DNA of 64,000 nt, from NCBI GenBank assembly GCA_963921825.1, contig OY997589.1, forward strand, positions 73,950,523 through 74,014,522, written 5' to 3'. The notes under the pieces were generated by a model, which did not search any database, was not told the DNA's origin, and was given only the letters and a program-made list of their open reading frames with translations. Of this stretch, positions 22,642 to 34,316 are shown in pieces. Origin of the DNA: Erodium maritimum. Taxonomy: Eukaryota > Streptophyta > Magnoliopsida > Geraniales > Geraniaceae. Position numbers and translations under genes: made by a program. Numbering within the stretch: the first letter of the stretch is position 1; each line of letters opens with the position of its first letter.

Positions 22642-24329
22642 TGTTAGTCTTAGTGCCCGTAGTTCAATCCTAAATGTCCAAATGTATATATCATCGTTAG
22701 CAATAAAATTAAAGCGGCTTCATATTACTTATGTGTTGGAGTAATATATCGATGTGTGCTCTGATCTATGCCCACCATGCGAATAGAACCATAGATCGAG
22801 ATAGATCACACTCGATGGGTCCCTAGTCAACAAAGCTTCACTAGAAGCGACTAGTATGAAAGATGGCTCTTTATGGCTTACGTTCTGTTAGTCATTGGAA
22901 TGGGATTCCGGAGTCTGATCATAGATATCATGTGGGACATGATATTGGACGACCCGCCCTGAATATGTGCCATAGATTAAGTCATGAACATATTCAGTGT
23001 TGTAGCTTGTCATGTATCCTTAGACCAAGGAGTCTTTGTGATCGCTATGTAGTCAACAACTGAGTTTGACCTGAGCCTAACGTTGTCCGTAACAGGGCTT
23101 CCATAACGGCCAGGATTGGCTTGGGGACGGGCTACATGAGTGACACGAAAGACGTCTAAGGGATTTATCCCTCATACTAAGGTATGGGAAAGATATCGGT
23201 TCTCGGCCACTTGATCGAGAGTGACTGGAAGAATAGCATGGCCATGCACATGATACTGGGTATCATATCTTCAGTCATCTCACATATCAAGGAACGGTGA
23301 TTGAGAATAATAAGGATGACGGCTCTATGCCTTATCTCAATCAGGATATCGGAGATAAAAGGATAATGACAGGGACGACGGAAAGGTTAGAATCGACAGG
23401 GTCGATTCGCTATGTAGTGTCAGGCAATACTAAAGTCTCGTTAGTTGCCACTTAAATAGGATCAAGTAAAATGGGATTTTACGTTGATCTATTGACATGC
23501 ATAAACCTAAGGGTCACACCGGAGGATGAAACTCATTGACACATTTATGGAGAATGGCCAAAAGGGAGTTGTCTCGGGACATGACCAAAACTGGGTTTTG
23601 GGTCATGTGCCCGTAAGTGAATAGGACTTTACGGATCGAGACAAGGCTTGGAGTCTTGGGATTGATCGCGTCGGATAATGTTGGACATTTCCGGTATGGA
23701 AGGCATGGAGGCGATGAGCGAATCACGGGACCTCGTTGGAAATGGTCACGGGCCATGTTCCAAGAGGCCCATGAAAGGCCCATGCAACCAAGGCCCATGG
23801 AACTAATTAATCAAGTCTTGATTAATTAGTACTAAGTAAGCAAGACAAGGATTAAGGTGTTGGTGATTCACCACCTAACCCAATCTTGTCTTGCCATACT
23901 TTGTCCTATTTACACCTTACTTGACACCATACTTGTCCCATGCCTTTAGTTGGACAAGTATGGGTTTTGTTATGTTTAAGTCATCTTTTTTCAACATAAC
24001 AAACACAAGACAAGAATAGGAAACACATTTTCTCTCCCTCTTCCATGGCCATTTCGGGTTTGGCTAGTTTCCTCCTCCATTTTTGTGTTCTTGAGTCCTC
24101 AAAGAGAAGAACTACGTGGCTTTGATTCCCATGTGGATACGTAGGCGTCTTGGAGACTCAAGCCAATCATTCGTTAACCGGTGTTCTTGTTTTGGTAAGA
24201 ACTAGTGCTGAATTTTTCTCTTGTTAATCCATTCTTTGTTAGTTGTTTCATGGTTCTAATTGTCTCTTGGTTTTCATTGATTTTCCGCTGCGAGTTGGTT
24301 CATCTCCAACCCTACCTCGAGACCCAACA
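22642..24329 (+). mobile_element. 5' LTR of the Ty1-copia element
   Basis: It starts TGTTAGTCTTAG and ends CGAGACCCAACA, 1,688 bp. It is nearly identical to 29,408-31,095, with homologues at 34,317-36,004 and 56,944-58,630. Confidence 0.95.
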
Positions 24330-24330
24330 G

Positions 24331-24342
24331 TGGTATCAGAGC
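24331..24342 (+). other. Primer-binding site of the Ty1-copia element
   Basis: TGGTATCAGAGC is an exact match to the plant initiator-tRNA-Met-type PBS, one base after the LTR end. Confidence 0.95.
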
Positions 24343-25885
24343 CGTGCTACCTTCGGGATTCACAAGACGGTGTTCAAAGTTTCGGTTTTGCTTGAAAGTT
24401 TCGTTTTTGGCATGTTGTTTTGCTAAATTGTTTGATAACATGTTTTAAATTATTGTTTATGGATTTAATGCATGTAAAATGAATTTTTGAAAATTATTTC
24501 AAATCTGGAAATTTTGAAAAAAATTTGATTTTTCGGGTCTCGGGAGCGGGACTCTCGGGGAGCCGAAACCGGGACCGAACGGGGCTCCGTTGGACGGAGC
24601 TAGGCCAAGCATGACCATTGGATGGTTGATATGCCAAGGCTAAACCGTTTTGTTAGTTATGACGAGTTTGGAACCGTCATGACGAACTCGAAGATCAAAT
24701 GGTCAAAAGTTTCATTTTTGAACGGTTTCGATAAACCGAGCATCAAAAAATTTCGAAACTTGGCTATTAATTAAAACCGGAAAATCACATGATGCTTGAT
24801 AACATGCTTGTTTGATAACATGATGTGTGATGTGATGTTGGCATGGTGTACATAATAGCCCCGAGCTCAATTTAATTATTTATCGCTTTTCACGGCCTGC
24901 GAGCCGTTAGAGTTAACGTGTAATTATTCTTTCAAGGTGTGGTCGTCGAACCACTTGTTTGTAATATTTATTTATTCCCGACCTGCGAGTCGTGTATTAA
25001 ATTGTAATATTTTACTCAAGACGAAGAAATGGCGAAAAGGTCATTTGGTGGCTTTTCGGGTGTTGGCATCGGCTTGGAGTCGGTGGAGCTCAAGAAGCTA
25101 GTGGGAGTTAGTTTAGGGGGCTATTATGTGCACATTTATCGTTTTATGCTTGGTTTAGTTTATGCATGATTAATTCTATGTGTTTTAGAATTGCATGCTT
25201 AACTTTATTTACCGAGCATATCACCTCACATGCAAAGATAAAATTGGACTTTTAATCCTTGTGTGTGAACCCTTAGAACCGTCATTGCATTGGATGTAGT
25301 TGACGGGTTCAAAGGAAGAATTACATTGGATGTAATTTGAGGCATCATTGCATTTGGAATGTAGTTGATGTGCTCATCGCATCTAGGATGTGCCAAAGTT
25401 TTGAACACAACTGGACAAGTAAAAGCGGGTCATGTCCGATACCTCCCAATCATCAACACCTTACTACCTCCCCGTCCTATGGTTGTCGTGCGCATTAGCG
25501 GAGCATCCATGGGGAAGCGGGGTAGTAGGTTTGGACGACATATGTGGGTGTCGTGCGCATTAGCGGAGCACCTACATAGTGACGGGCCATAGTTGAAAAT
25601 TGGTGGACCCGACTACGATTCTCAGCCTGAGGTTGAGCTAGGGTAACAAATAGGGTAAGCCGTGTACATAAGTACATACCCTAGCCAAGAGTCACATTGG
25701 ATGTGATTGGATGGAGTCCTACCTACATAGCTCGATTAAGTGGTGAGCATTAGTTCAGCTTAATCGAGTGAATCAAGGATCTTGGTTTCAGATTCTAAAG
25801 GTTTAGAATTGATTGTTGGTGTTTAAGCTTGATCTTCATAAAATTTATTCAGTTTACTGATTGAATTTTATCTGTTGTAGATCAA
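24343..25885 (+). other. Long untranslated leader of the Ty1-copia element
   Basis: About 1.5 kb without coding features separates the PBS from gag. It holds a 19+ bp direct repeat (cgtgcgcattagcggagca at about 25,488 and 25,551) and several copies of a cattggatgta motif between 25,280 and 25,400. The packaging signal is expected here by analogy. Confidence 0.6.
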
Positions 25886-26396
25886 ATGGCAAATTCAGCG
25901 AACATTAATAGTTTGTCATTAAAAACCATTCTTGACAGGGTCAAGCTAAATGGGACAAACTATTTGGACTGGTACAGAATTTTGAGGATAGTCCTCAAGT
26001 CTGAACGCAAAGAATATGTCCTTGACAAGGCTGTCTCTAAGACCATATCAGAGTTACATGAAGTGTCATTAACTGCTGAGAAGAATATCTCAGGGATCTG
26101 GGATCCAAGGATATTCTGGTGGTCAACAAGGGAATTGGAAGTGGCAAGGGCTGGGCCCATGTGCACTTGGCAGGAAAGATGAGACACCTGAGAATGTCTG
26201 CTTCTACTGCCAACAGCCTGGTCATTGGAACCGGGATTACAGGAAGTTCACGGCTGATCTGAAGAAGGGCAGTGGGACTGCGCCTTCATCAAATAGCCTG
26301 GATGATCTGAAGAAGGGCAGTAGGACTGCGCCTTCATCAGGAAACCTGGATGATCTAAGGAAGGGCAGTGGGACCGTGCCTTCATTCGGTATTAAC
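25886..26396 (+). pseudogene. Ty1-copia gag relic with degenerate zinc knuckle and 16-residue tandem repeats
   Basis: The ATG at 25,886 starts a typical copia gag N-terminus (LNGTNYLDWYRILRIVLKSE). After about 60 codons most of the gag core is missing, and the sequence passes quickly, through a frameshift, to the zinc knuckle at 26,199-26,240. That knuckle reads CFYCQQPGHWNRDY, so its last ligand Cys is Tyr. Three 48 bp (16-residue) units built on DLKKGSGTAPSS follow. Intact Gag forms the particle and binds RNA through the knuckle. The minus-strand copy shares both the deletion and the Cys loss. Confidence 0.8.
26253..26396 (+). repeat. 48 bp tandem repeat, three units, in copia gag/protease linker
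   Basis: Three consecutive in-frame 48 bp units (26,253, 26,301, 26,349) encode a DLKKGSGTAPSS-type 16-mer. The same three units occur in the minus copy (about 61,660-61,800). Confidence 0.9.
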
Positions 26397-26426
26397 TCTA
26401 TAGAGCTACATCTCTCTACTTCCAAA

Positions 26427-26480
26427 GATTCATGGGTATTAGATACCAGGACTGAATCTCACACATGCACTTATATATAG
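26427..26480 (+). pseudogene. Ty1-copia protease active-site segment, mutated
   Basis: WVLDTRTESHTC occupies the position of the retropepsin active site. The invariant Gly after Asp-Ser/Thr is Arg, so the protease is expected to be inactive. An in-frame stop (TAG, 26,478-26,480) follows. The substitution is shared with the minus copy, whereas the stop is not (that copy has TGG). Confidence 0.75.
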
Positions 26481-26514
26481 TGGCTGAAAGTAGGAGAGGT
26501 TTGGAAAGCACGAA

Positions 26515-27480
26515 GTGGACCTCAGAGTTGTGGCAACTGCTGTAGGATCCATGAGTCTTGCTTTGCCAAGTGGCCTTGTCTTAGTATTGTATAATGTATA
26601 TTGCATACCTACTTTTAGTAGGAATATTATATCTGTATCCGTGTTTGACAAGGAAAGATATAATGTTAATATTGGAAATGGAGTTTTCAATGTTTTATGC
26701 AATGATATGTTTTATACACGTACTGACTTGGTTGGAGGATTGTACTTATTAGATATGGGTAACAATGCCTCAAGTTCTATATATTCCGTTAACACCAAGA
26801 GGTCTAAATCCAACGATTTAAACCTAACTCTGTTAAGGCACTGTCATCTAGATCGCATAAACAAGAAGCACCTATCAGCACTTCAGAAGTGCGGACTTTC
26901 AGGTTCATTCGAATTCCATTCGATCGATAGGTGCAAGGTTTGTTTGATGGGCAAAATGACTAAAGTGCCCTTTTATCGATCGCGATGAAAGGGCGGGTGA
27001 ATTATTGGGGCTGATACACTCGAATGTGTGTAGATCAATAAGTTCACTTGCCAGGAGGGGTTTTAGCTACTTTATCAGATTTACTGATGATTACAGTAAA
27101 TATGGTTATGTCTATTCGCTGAGACATAAGTCTGAAGCTTTTGATAAATTCAAAGAGTTTAAGACTAAAGTAGAAAACCAGCTCGACAAAGGTATTAAGG
27201 CACTTCGATTGGATCGAGGTGGAAAATACTTGACCACAGAGTTATTAGATCATCTAAAAGAGAATGAGATTCTTTTGGAATGGACTCCTCTTGGGACACT
27301 GTAGATGAAAGGTGTAGCCAAACGGAGAAATCGGACATTGTTAGACAATGGTCCGTTCCATTATTAGTTGGACTGATCTCCCAATCTCTTTCTGGGGTTA
27401 TGCTCTAGAGACGACCGCATTCATAGTGAATCGGGCTTCGACGAAGGGTGTGGAAGGGACACCATTTTAAAATGGTACGG
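26515..27480 (+). pseudogene. Ty1-copia GAG-pre-integrase and integrase core, catalytic residues lost
   Basis: 26,515-26,988 contains the pre-integrase HHCC-like part (HCHLDRINKKHLSALQKCG, CKVCLMGKM). A frameshift near 26,985 leads to 27,005-27,304 with the core (FSYFIRFTDDYSKYGYVYS and LRLDRGGKY). The first acidic residue of the DDE triad is Asn (LIHSNVC), the second Asp is kept (RLDRGG), and the third Glu is Lys (GVAKRRNRT, about 27,309-27,335). Integrase inserts the cDNA; this one cannot be catalytic. All three states are the same in the minus copy. Confidence 0.85.
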
Positions 27481-27889
27481 GATGATGCCCGCTTTGTCCT
27501 TCCTAAAGATTTGTGGTTGCGAGGCTTGTGTGAAACATTTGGTTTCGACTAAGCTCGAACCAAGATCTGAGATATGCACCTTCGTGTGGTGTCCCAAAGC
27601 AACAAGGGGATACTATTTCTACAATCCCAGTGAGAACATGGTGTTCGTCGCATGGGGTGGGGTCTTTATGGAAAAGGAGTTTTGTTTCCAAAGACGTCAT
27701 TGGGAGGACTGTGCATCTCGAAGAAATTCAGGATGGTACAGATCTGTCTAAACCAATTGGCAACCCAGTAGAAAGGAGCCAGAGATTGTCGTAGAGTAAG
27801 AACCAATTCCTGTTACAATTCCGAAAGGTCCAAGGCGATTTGAAAGGATCAATCTTCCACCTCCAGGATATGGTATCCGGAGGTGACAA

Positions 27890-28820
27890 TGAAGTCATGG
27901 TGGATCACGATGATCCAGCCACCTTTCAGGAAGTCGTGGATGGGCCCAACTCCGAGTTATGGCTGGGAGCCATGAGGGAGGAAATGCAATCCATGTCGGA
28001 CAACCGAGTCTGGGAACCGGTTGATCCCATCAATGGTGTGAGGACCATCGGATGCAAATGGATCTTCAAGGTGAAGATGGACATGGATGGCAACCCTCTG
28101 ACCTACAAAGCTCAACTGGTGGCGAAAGGTTATAGGCATGGATTGACTATGAGGAAACCTTCTCCTTAGTGGCTATGGTCAAAATCGATCCAAATTCTTC
28201 TTGACATAACTGCGTATCATAATTACGAGATATGGCAAGTGGATGTCAAAACCGCTTTCCTAAATGGAAATTTGACTGAGTACGTTTGTATGTCTCGGCC
28301 CAAAGGTTTTGACGATCCGAAGAATAAAGGAAAGATTTATAAGTTGTTGAAATCCATTTATGGATTGAAACGAACTTCTCGGAGTTGGATCCTTCGTTTT
28401 GATGAAGCTGTAATTGGATTTGGCTTAATCAAGAACGAGGATGAATCTTGCGTTTATAAGAAGGCTAGTGGGAGCAAGATTACCTTTCTGGTTCTCATTG
28501 AAAACGACATCCCAACCTTGCACGAGACTAAAGCTTGGTTGAGGAAGTGTTTTTCAATAAAGGACTTAGGCGATGCTTCTTATATCTTAAGGATTCAGAT
28601 ATGTAGAGATCGCACCAAGAGGGTCTTGGATTTAAGTCAGGGAACCTATGTGAACAAGGCATTGAGTAGGTTCTTAATGCTCGATTCAAAGAAAGGACTC
28701 TTACCCACTAGTCATGGCATTCATCTCAGCAAGACTCAGTGTCCTAAGACACCTGATGAGCTGAAAAGGATGATGAGAATCCTATGCGCCTGGGGGCAGG
28801 ATCGATCATATATGCCATGA
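27890..28820 (+). pseudogene. Ty1-copia reverse transcriptase relic lacking the YVDD loop
   Basis: Two open stretches hold the N-terminal fingers (ELWLGAMREEMQSM, GCKWIFKVKMDMDGN) and the palm (VDVKTAFLNGNLTEYVCM, IYGLKRTSRSW). The first catalytic Asp in VDVKTAF is present. At about 28,480-28,520 the frame passes from FLVLIE directly to NDIPTL, so the segment that should contain the YxDD catalytic turn is absent. The deletion is identical in the minus copy. After 28,790 another deletion leads to RNase H. Confidence 0.88.
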
Positions 28821-28899
28821 CATGTATGAGACCAGACGTCTCGTAAGCCTTATGTTGTACCAGTAGACATCATTCTAACCCGGGGGAAAGATGATGCTG

Positions 28900-29256
28900 A
28901 ACTAGTCGTCGAAGGATGAGTAGACGCTAGTTTTCCAAGACAAATCCAGATGACTTTAGAAGTCAATCAGGATATGTGTTTACGCTGAATGGCAGAGCTT
29001 TAGCTGGGAAAGCGTAAAGCAAGATACCATTGCCGAATCTACGACAGAGGCCAAGTACATGGATGCTGCAGAGGCAGCTAAGGAGGCTATGTGGATTTGG
29101 AAATTCATGGCAGGGCTGGGTGTAATTAAAAACCCATCCAGTCCGGTGAATCCATCTTGCGACAACACAAGGGCCATTGCGCAAGCTAAAAGCCTAGATC
29201 ACATAACAAATCCAAACATGTACTGCGGCGTATCCACCTCATCAGATAAATACTGA
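28900..29256 (+). pseudogene. Ty1-copia RNase H relic
   Basis: TTEAKYMDAAEAAKEAMW and DNTRAIAQAKS mark the RNase H domain, with frameshifts near 28,920 and 29,010. The position normally occupied by an acidic residue in the EAEY motif is Lys. It ends at a stop before the PPT. Confidence 0.75.
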
Positions 29257-29392
29257 ACTGAGGTGAAGTGAAGATAACCGATATTGCAACAGATGATAAC
29301 ATAGCCAACCCTTTGACTAAGGCAGTGTCACTGCCTGAACATGTTAGACATGTAAAGTCGATGGGGACATATTGGAGTTTAGATTGGAACTA

Positions 29393-29407
29393 GGGCAAGT
29401 GGGAGAT
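29393..29407 (+). other. Polypurine tract of the Ty1-copia element
   Basis: gggcaagtgggagat directly precedes the 3' LTR start TGTTAG. Confidence 0.8.
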
Positions 29408-31095
29408 TGTTAGTCTTAGTGCCCGTAGTTCAATCCTAAATGTCCAAATGTATATATCATCGTTAGCAATAAAATTAAAGCGGCTTCATATTACTTATGT
29501 GTTGGAGTAATATATCGATGTGTGCTCTGATCTATGCCCACCATGCGAATAGAACCATAGATCGAGATAGATCACACTCGATGGGTCCCTAGTCAACAAA
29601 GCTTCACTAGAAGCGACTAGTATGAAAGATGGCTCTTTATGGCTTACGTTCTGTTAGTCATTGGAATGGGATTCCGGAGTCTGATCATAGATTAAGTCAT
29701 GAACATGATATTGGACGACCCGCCCTGAATATGTGCCATAGATTAAGTCATGAACATATTCAGTGTTGTAGCTTGTCATGTATCCTTAGACCAAGGAGTC
29801 TTTGTGATCGCTATGTAGTCAACAACTGAGTTTGACCTGAGCCTAACGTTGTCCGTAACAGGGCTTCCATAACGGCCAGGATTGGCTTGGGGACGGGCTA
29901 CATGAGTGACACGAAAGACGTCTAAGGGATTTATCCCTCATACTAAGGTATGGGAAAGATATCGGTTCTCGGCCACTTGATCGAGAGTGACTGGAAGAAT
30001 AGCATGGCCATGCACATGATACTGGGTATCATATCTTCAGTCATCTCACATATCAAGGAACGGTGATTGAGAATAATAAGGATGACGGCTCTATGCCTTA
30101 TCTCAATCAGGATATCGGAGATAAAAGGATAATGACAGGGACGACGGAAAGGTTAGAATCGACAGGGTCGATTCGCTATGTAGTGTCAGGCAATACTAAA
30201 GTCTCGTTAGTTGCCACTTAAATAGGATCAAGTAAAATGGGATTTTACGTTGATCTATTGACATGCATAAACCTAAGGGTCACACCGGAGGATGAAACTC
30301 ATTGACACATTTATGGAGAATGGCCAAAAGGGAGTTGTCTCGGGACATGACCAAAACTGGGTTTTGGTTCATGTGCCCGTAAGTGAATAGGACTTTACGG
30401 ATCGAGACAAGGCTTGGAGTCTTGGGATTGATCGCGTCGGATAATGTTGGACATTTCCGGTATGGAAGGCATGGAGGCGATGAGCGAATCACGGGACCTC
30501 GTTGGAAATGGTCACGGGCCATGTTCCAAGAGGCCCATGAAAGGCCCATGCAACCAAGGCCCATGGAACTAATTAATCAAGTCTTGATTAATTAGTACTA
30601 AGTAAGCAAGACAAGGATTAAAGTGTTGGTGATTCACCACCTAACCCAATCTTGTCTTGCCATACTTTGTCCTATTTACACCTTACTTGACACCATACTT
30701 GTCCCATGCCTTTAGTTGGACAAGTATGGGTTTTGTTATGTTTAAGTCATCTTTTTTCAACATAACAAACACAAGACAAGAATAGGAAACACATTTTCTC
30801 TCCCTCTTCCATGGCCATTTCGGGTTTGGCTAGTTTCCTCCTCCATTTTTGTGTTCTTGAGTCCTCAAAGAGAAGAACTACGTGGCTTTGATTCCCATGT
30901 GGATACGTAGGCGTCTTGGAGACTCAAGCCAATCATTCGTTAACCGGTGTTCTTGTTTTGGTAAGAACTAGTGCTGAATTTTTCTCTTGTTAATCCATTC
31001 TTTGTTAGTTGTTTCATGGTTCTAATTGTCTCTTGGTTTTCATTGATTTTCCGCTGCGAGTTGGTTCATCTCCAACCCTACCTCGAGACCCAACA
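29408..31095 (+). mobile_element. 3' LTR of the Ty1-copia element
   Basis: 1,688 bp, the same length as the 5' LTR. It differs by a clustered patch at 29,691-29,704 and by single changes near 30,368 and 30,622. Confidence 0.95.
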
Positions 31096-31100
31096 GGGGA

Positions 31101-31825
31101 GGTAAAAGAGTACGGCGGAGCACGGCTCTCCGTACTGATCTGGACGGCGAGGGGGTCGGCGACTCTCTAGGAAGAAGAACGACGAACAAGAAGCAAGGTG
31201 TGAGGGAGAGGAAGAGCTCGGCGGTCTCTTCGCTAGCCGGCGAAATCAGACGATTACGGTGAGGGGCGGTGGCTAGATCTCGCTGAGAGAGGAGGGCGGC
31301 GGCGGGAGTTTGGTCTTGAAGATGGGGAAGGACGGAGAGGGACGAGAGGGAGGAGATCCGGGGCTCGGTGGCGAGGTCTGACGGAAAAGGAAGAGAGGGG
31401 AACGGAGTCGGAGATGGGTGAACGAAGAAGAAGATGAGCAACGTGGTTCGGGAGAAGGGCGGCCGAAGGGATCGGAGAGAGCTCGGGAGGATTCGAGAAC
31501 GATTTGGCTGCGCGAGACTGACGCAGAAACCCTAAAGTTCTGGCTAAAAAGGCACGGGCTTTGGGCCGAGCACCTAGGGCTTCTGACGAGAAATGGCTCA
31601 AGGCCCAAACGAGGGGGAAACGCGGTCGGGCCTGGGGTCAGGTCCGGCCCAACCCGAAACAGCCTTTCACTTTAATTTTACTTATTATTTTTTTATTTAG
31701 TTAAAACTGATGCAAATTTCATTTTTTTTGAACGAAAAAGGGATTAAACCCAAAATTCACCCTCGACGATTCGATCAAACAAAAACTTAAAACTTAAACC
31801 GTTTAAAGCCGGAGCGGTCTTCACA
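31101..31825 (-). mobile_element. Solo LTR A, part 2
   Basis: It continues the LTR interrupted at 22,641 and ends gcggtcttcaca. The outer TSD atccg follows at 31,826-31,830. The GC-rich half (31,101-31,680) holds long overlapping frames that are compositional. Confidence 0.8.
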
Positions 31826-31830
31826 ATCCG

Positions 31831-32005
31831 AGAGGGTTCTCTTCAGTTAGAGCTTTTCAGGTTGTCGTTGGTTTGGTGGATTATGGGGTTGCGCCTTGGG
31901 CTTCTGTGATCTGGTTTGCCCTAGTTCCTGTCAAGATTCATACGTTTGGTTGGTTGTTTGCTTATGATGGGGTTCCCACAATTTCCTTCTTGGTGGATAT
32001 GGGAG
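31831..32005 (+). pseudogene. LINE ORF2 C-terminal relic, fragment 2 of 4 (zf-RVT region)
   Basis: The frame reads FSSVRAFQVVVGLVDYG, WASVIWFALVPVKIHTFGW, the zf-RVT region of plant LINE ORF2. It is cut at 32,005 by solo LTR B; the pentamer gggag (32,001-32,005) is repeated at 39,611-39,615. Confidence 0.75.
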
Positions 32006-32698
32006 TGTCACGCCCCAAATCAGGTTTTGATCAGACTCGAGACGTGAACTAGGAATAATACTTAAATAATAAATAAAAAGAAATTTAATAATGCAATCTC
32101 CGTGAAAAACTTAATTCAAATCCAAAGTTAAGAGTCAACCGCTCGTTCCAACAGAATAACAGAAACTATAGTTTAATACAAAGGGCAGTACGTCTCTAAA
32201 CCATAAAATCACCCGAATCCTCAGGGAGCTCCAGAGCCCTGAGATCACCTCTAGGTCTACTCATCAAAGAAACCTGTAAAAACAGTAAACACGAAGGGGG
32301 TGAGCTTACGCTCAGTAGGAAAAAGTAGTAAAATAAAAGAACCCCCGCTTTGACTACAAAATTACCGATTAGTATGATTATCCAAAAGACACCATAATTA
32401 GAGATCAACAAGAATTACAACACTTAATAACATAGTAATTCCAGGAGATTAACGGGGAAACAGCTTAGTGATCAATATAACAACTAAAGACACACAAGTA
32501 CAGAAAAATATAGATAATTTAAACCACAAGACTTCGATCCACACACAAACCAACACATCGTACCGGAATGCCCCTCGGTCACGGTGGGACACATATCATC
32601 GGGACTACCGGAAATGTTCCCACAAGGAACACATATCATCGAGGCTCCCAAAAATTTCTCCAAAGGGACACAGATCATCGGGGTGAAACAAGATATCC
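32006..32698 (-). mobile_element. Solo LTR B, part 1
   Basis: It starts TGTCACGCCCCAAATCAGG and carries the palindrome GAGCTTACGCTC at 32,302-32,313. It is interrupted by solo LTR C at 32,699 (TSD tatcc). Confidence 0.85.
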
Positions 32699-34316
32699 TG
32701 TAAGAACCACTCCCGGTCGATCCCGGTCGAACCGGTGAATTCTAGACAAGTTTGACTTTCGGCCGGAAAAGTCAATCGATGACTCAGGAAGTCATTCGGG
32801 ACCTTTCCGGGGCCCAAAAAGCTTTCCGTCATCACGGTTATCTTAGTTGGGCCATTTCCTTCAGTTTGACTGTAATATTGGTTAGGTCAAATTTCGGTCA
32901 AACTTGGACTTTATATCGGTCTTTTTTCGATAAAACCTTGGAAAGCTGGAAATTAATTAAATGGAAGTGACCCCACATGACACTTGTCATGTTTGGCTTG
33001 GAGGATGAGAAAGGAGCTTCAATTGACTCTTATACCCTCCCAACTTACCTTTAAAGGGATAGGACCTTAAGGGCTTTTTGGTAATTGGACAAAATAGGTC
33101 ATTTAAAGCAACATGAGCACACAAATCAGCTCATTCCTTATTGTTGCAGCCGAAAATCACAAGGAGAGAAGAGGAGAAGAGCTCATTTCTTGAGGAAGAA
33201 GAAAGAGAAGAAAGCTTGCATTTTGGAGCTTGTTCTTAGTCCTTTTGCCTCCATTTTCCTTCCATCTTCTTCATCTCACCATCCTAGAGGTATGGATGCT
33301 CTCAACTCTCCATTTCATCTACTCTCAAATTTGGGTTTTTTGGCTTGAAGTTGAAGAACTAGCTTTTTGGTTGTTACTTGGAGAAGAAGTAGTGAAGTAG
33401 GTTGCTTGGATTGTGTTTTTGGTTGAAGTTTTGATGAACCCATTGAGGGTGTTGATGTTTGGAGACTTTGGATGAACATTTTGGAGTTGGGAGCACTTGG
33501 AAATGTGGTTTTTGATTTGATTTTCATGAAACTCGAGTTGGGGAAGAAAGGGGAGGATCTGGTTAGGTCTGGTGCGGAACGTGAACTGGACCGGGCCATG
33601 TGCCGGCACGGCAGGCCGCCAGAACGGGCTTGGTACCGGCACGGTACGTGGCACGGAACGTGCTAGACTCCGGCACAGTACCTCACACGGTCCGTGTCAG
33701 ACTCCGGGCCGGTCTGTGACGCGGTCCGTGCTGGTTCCCGGGCCGGACTGTGATACGGTCCGTGCCAAGTTCCGGCACGGCCAGCCACACGGTCCGGATT
33801 GCATTCCGGATCAGACCCCCAGAACCAAAAACCCTTCCTTTTAGCCCATTTCGATTTCTAGATCACTTCCTTGACCTTATTTCCATTGTTTGGGGCTTAT
33901 TCTGTAAATTTTGGGTTGAGGAACACTCCGTTGGGTTACTAATTTTGGTATTGTTGTGCTCCAAGACCGTGAGCCCGAGCTCAAGAGAAGGAAAGGCCTT
34001 GGACCCGAGCTAGAGAGTCGAACATCACTCCGATACCTGTGTGAAGAACGGAGGAGCGACTAACCGGCTTTACAACAGAGTTTTAGAGGAACACCACAAG
34101 GTAGGGAAAGTCCTAACTACTCGAGTATTTCAATACTTAGTATGCCTATTAGGTTAATAAAATCGGAAAGGTCCTAGAATTGCATATAGGATGCGAATAA
34201 CTAGAATAAATGTGTTTCAATTACTAATAAATGGACGTGTATAGTATGTATGCATATGATGAGAATAATTAGTGTAACTCGTTTTCAATACTTGGGAATT
34301 GTTTTACTGTCAGAGA
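32699..34316 (+). mobile_element. Solo LTR C, part 1 (nested in solo LTR B)
   Basis: It starts TGTAAGAACCACTCCCGG. The TSD tatcc is exact (32,694-32,698 and 37,416-37,420). It is interrupted by a copia solo LTR at 34,317. Its ends match solo LTR B in opposite orientation, so B and C belong to one subfamily. Total length without the copia LTR is about 3.0 kb. Confidence 0.9.
33560..33800 (+). repeat. GC-rich cacggtccgtg-type minisatellite in LTR C
   Basis: Units with ccggcacgg / cacggtccgtg recur every roughly 35-45 bp, about six times. Confidence 0.75.

Larger units (their letters stand above)
22642..31095 (+). mobile_element. Complete-ended but coding-dead Ty1-copia element (8.45 kb), TSD gggga
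   Basis: Two 1,688 bp LTRs, PBS, gag/zinc knuckle, protease, integrase, RT, RNase H and PPT occur in copia order, flanked by exact 5 bp TSDs gggga (22,637-22,641 and 31,096-31,100). I see only two scattered substitutions between the LTRs plus one short clustered patch, so the insertion is young. All enzymatic centres carry lesions also present in the minus-strand copy at 56.9-62.4 kb. It is nested in solo LTR A. Confidence 0.95.

Noticed and set aside
23514..23798. 94-codon frame repeated at 30,280, 34,848 and 57,474
   Set aside because: It recurs only because it lies inside the copia LTR. It is transcribed-leader/LTR sequence with no sign of coding constraint.
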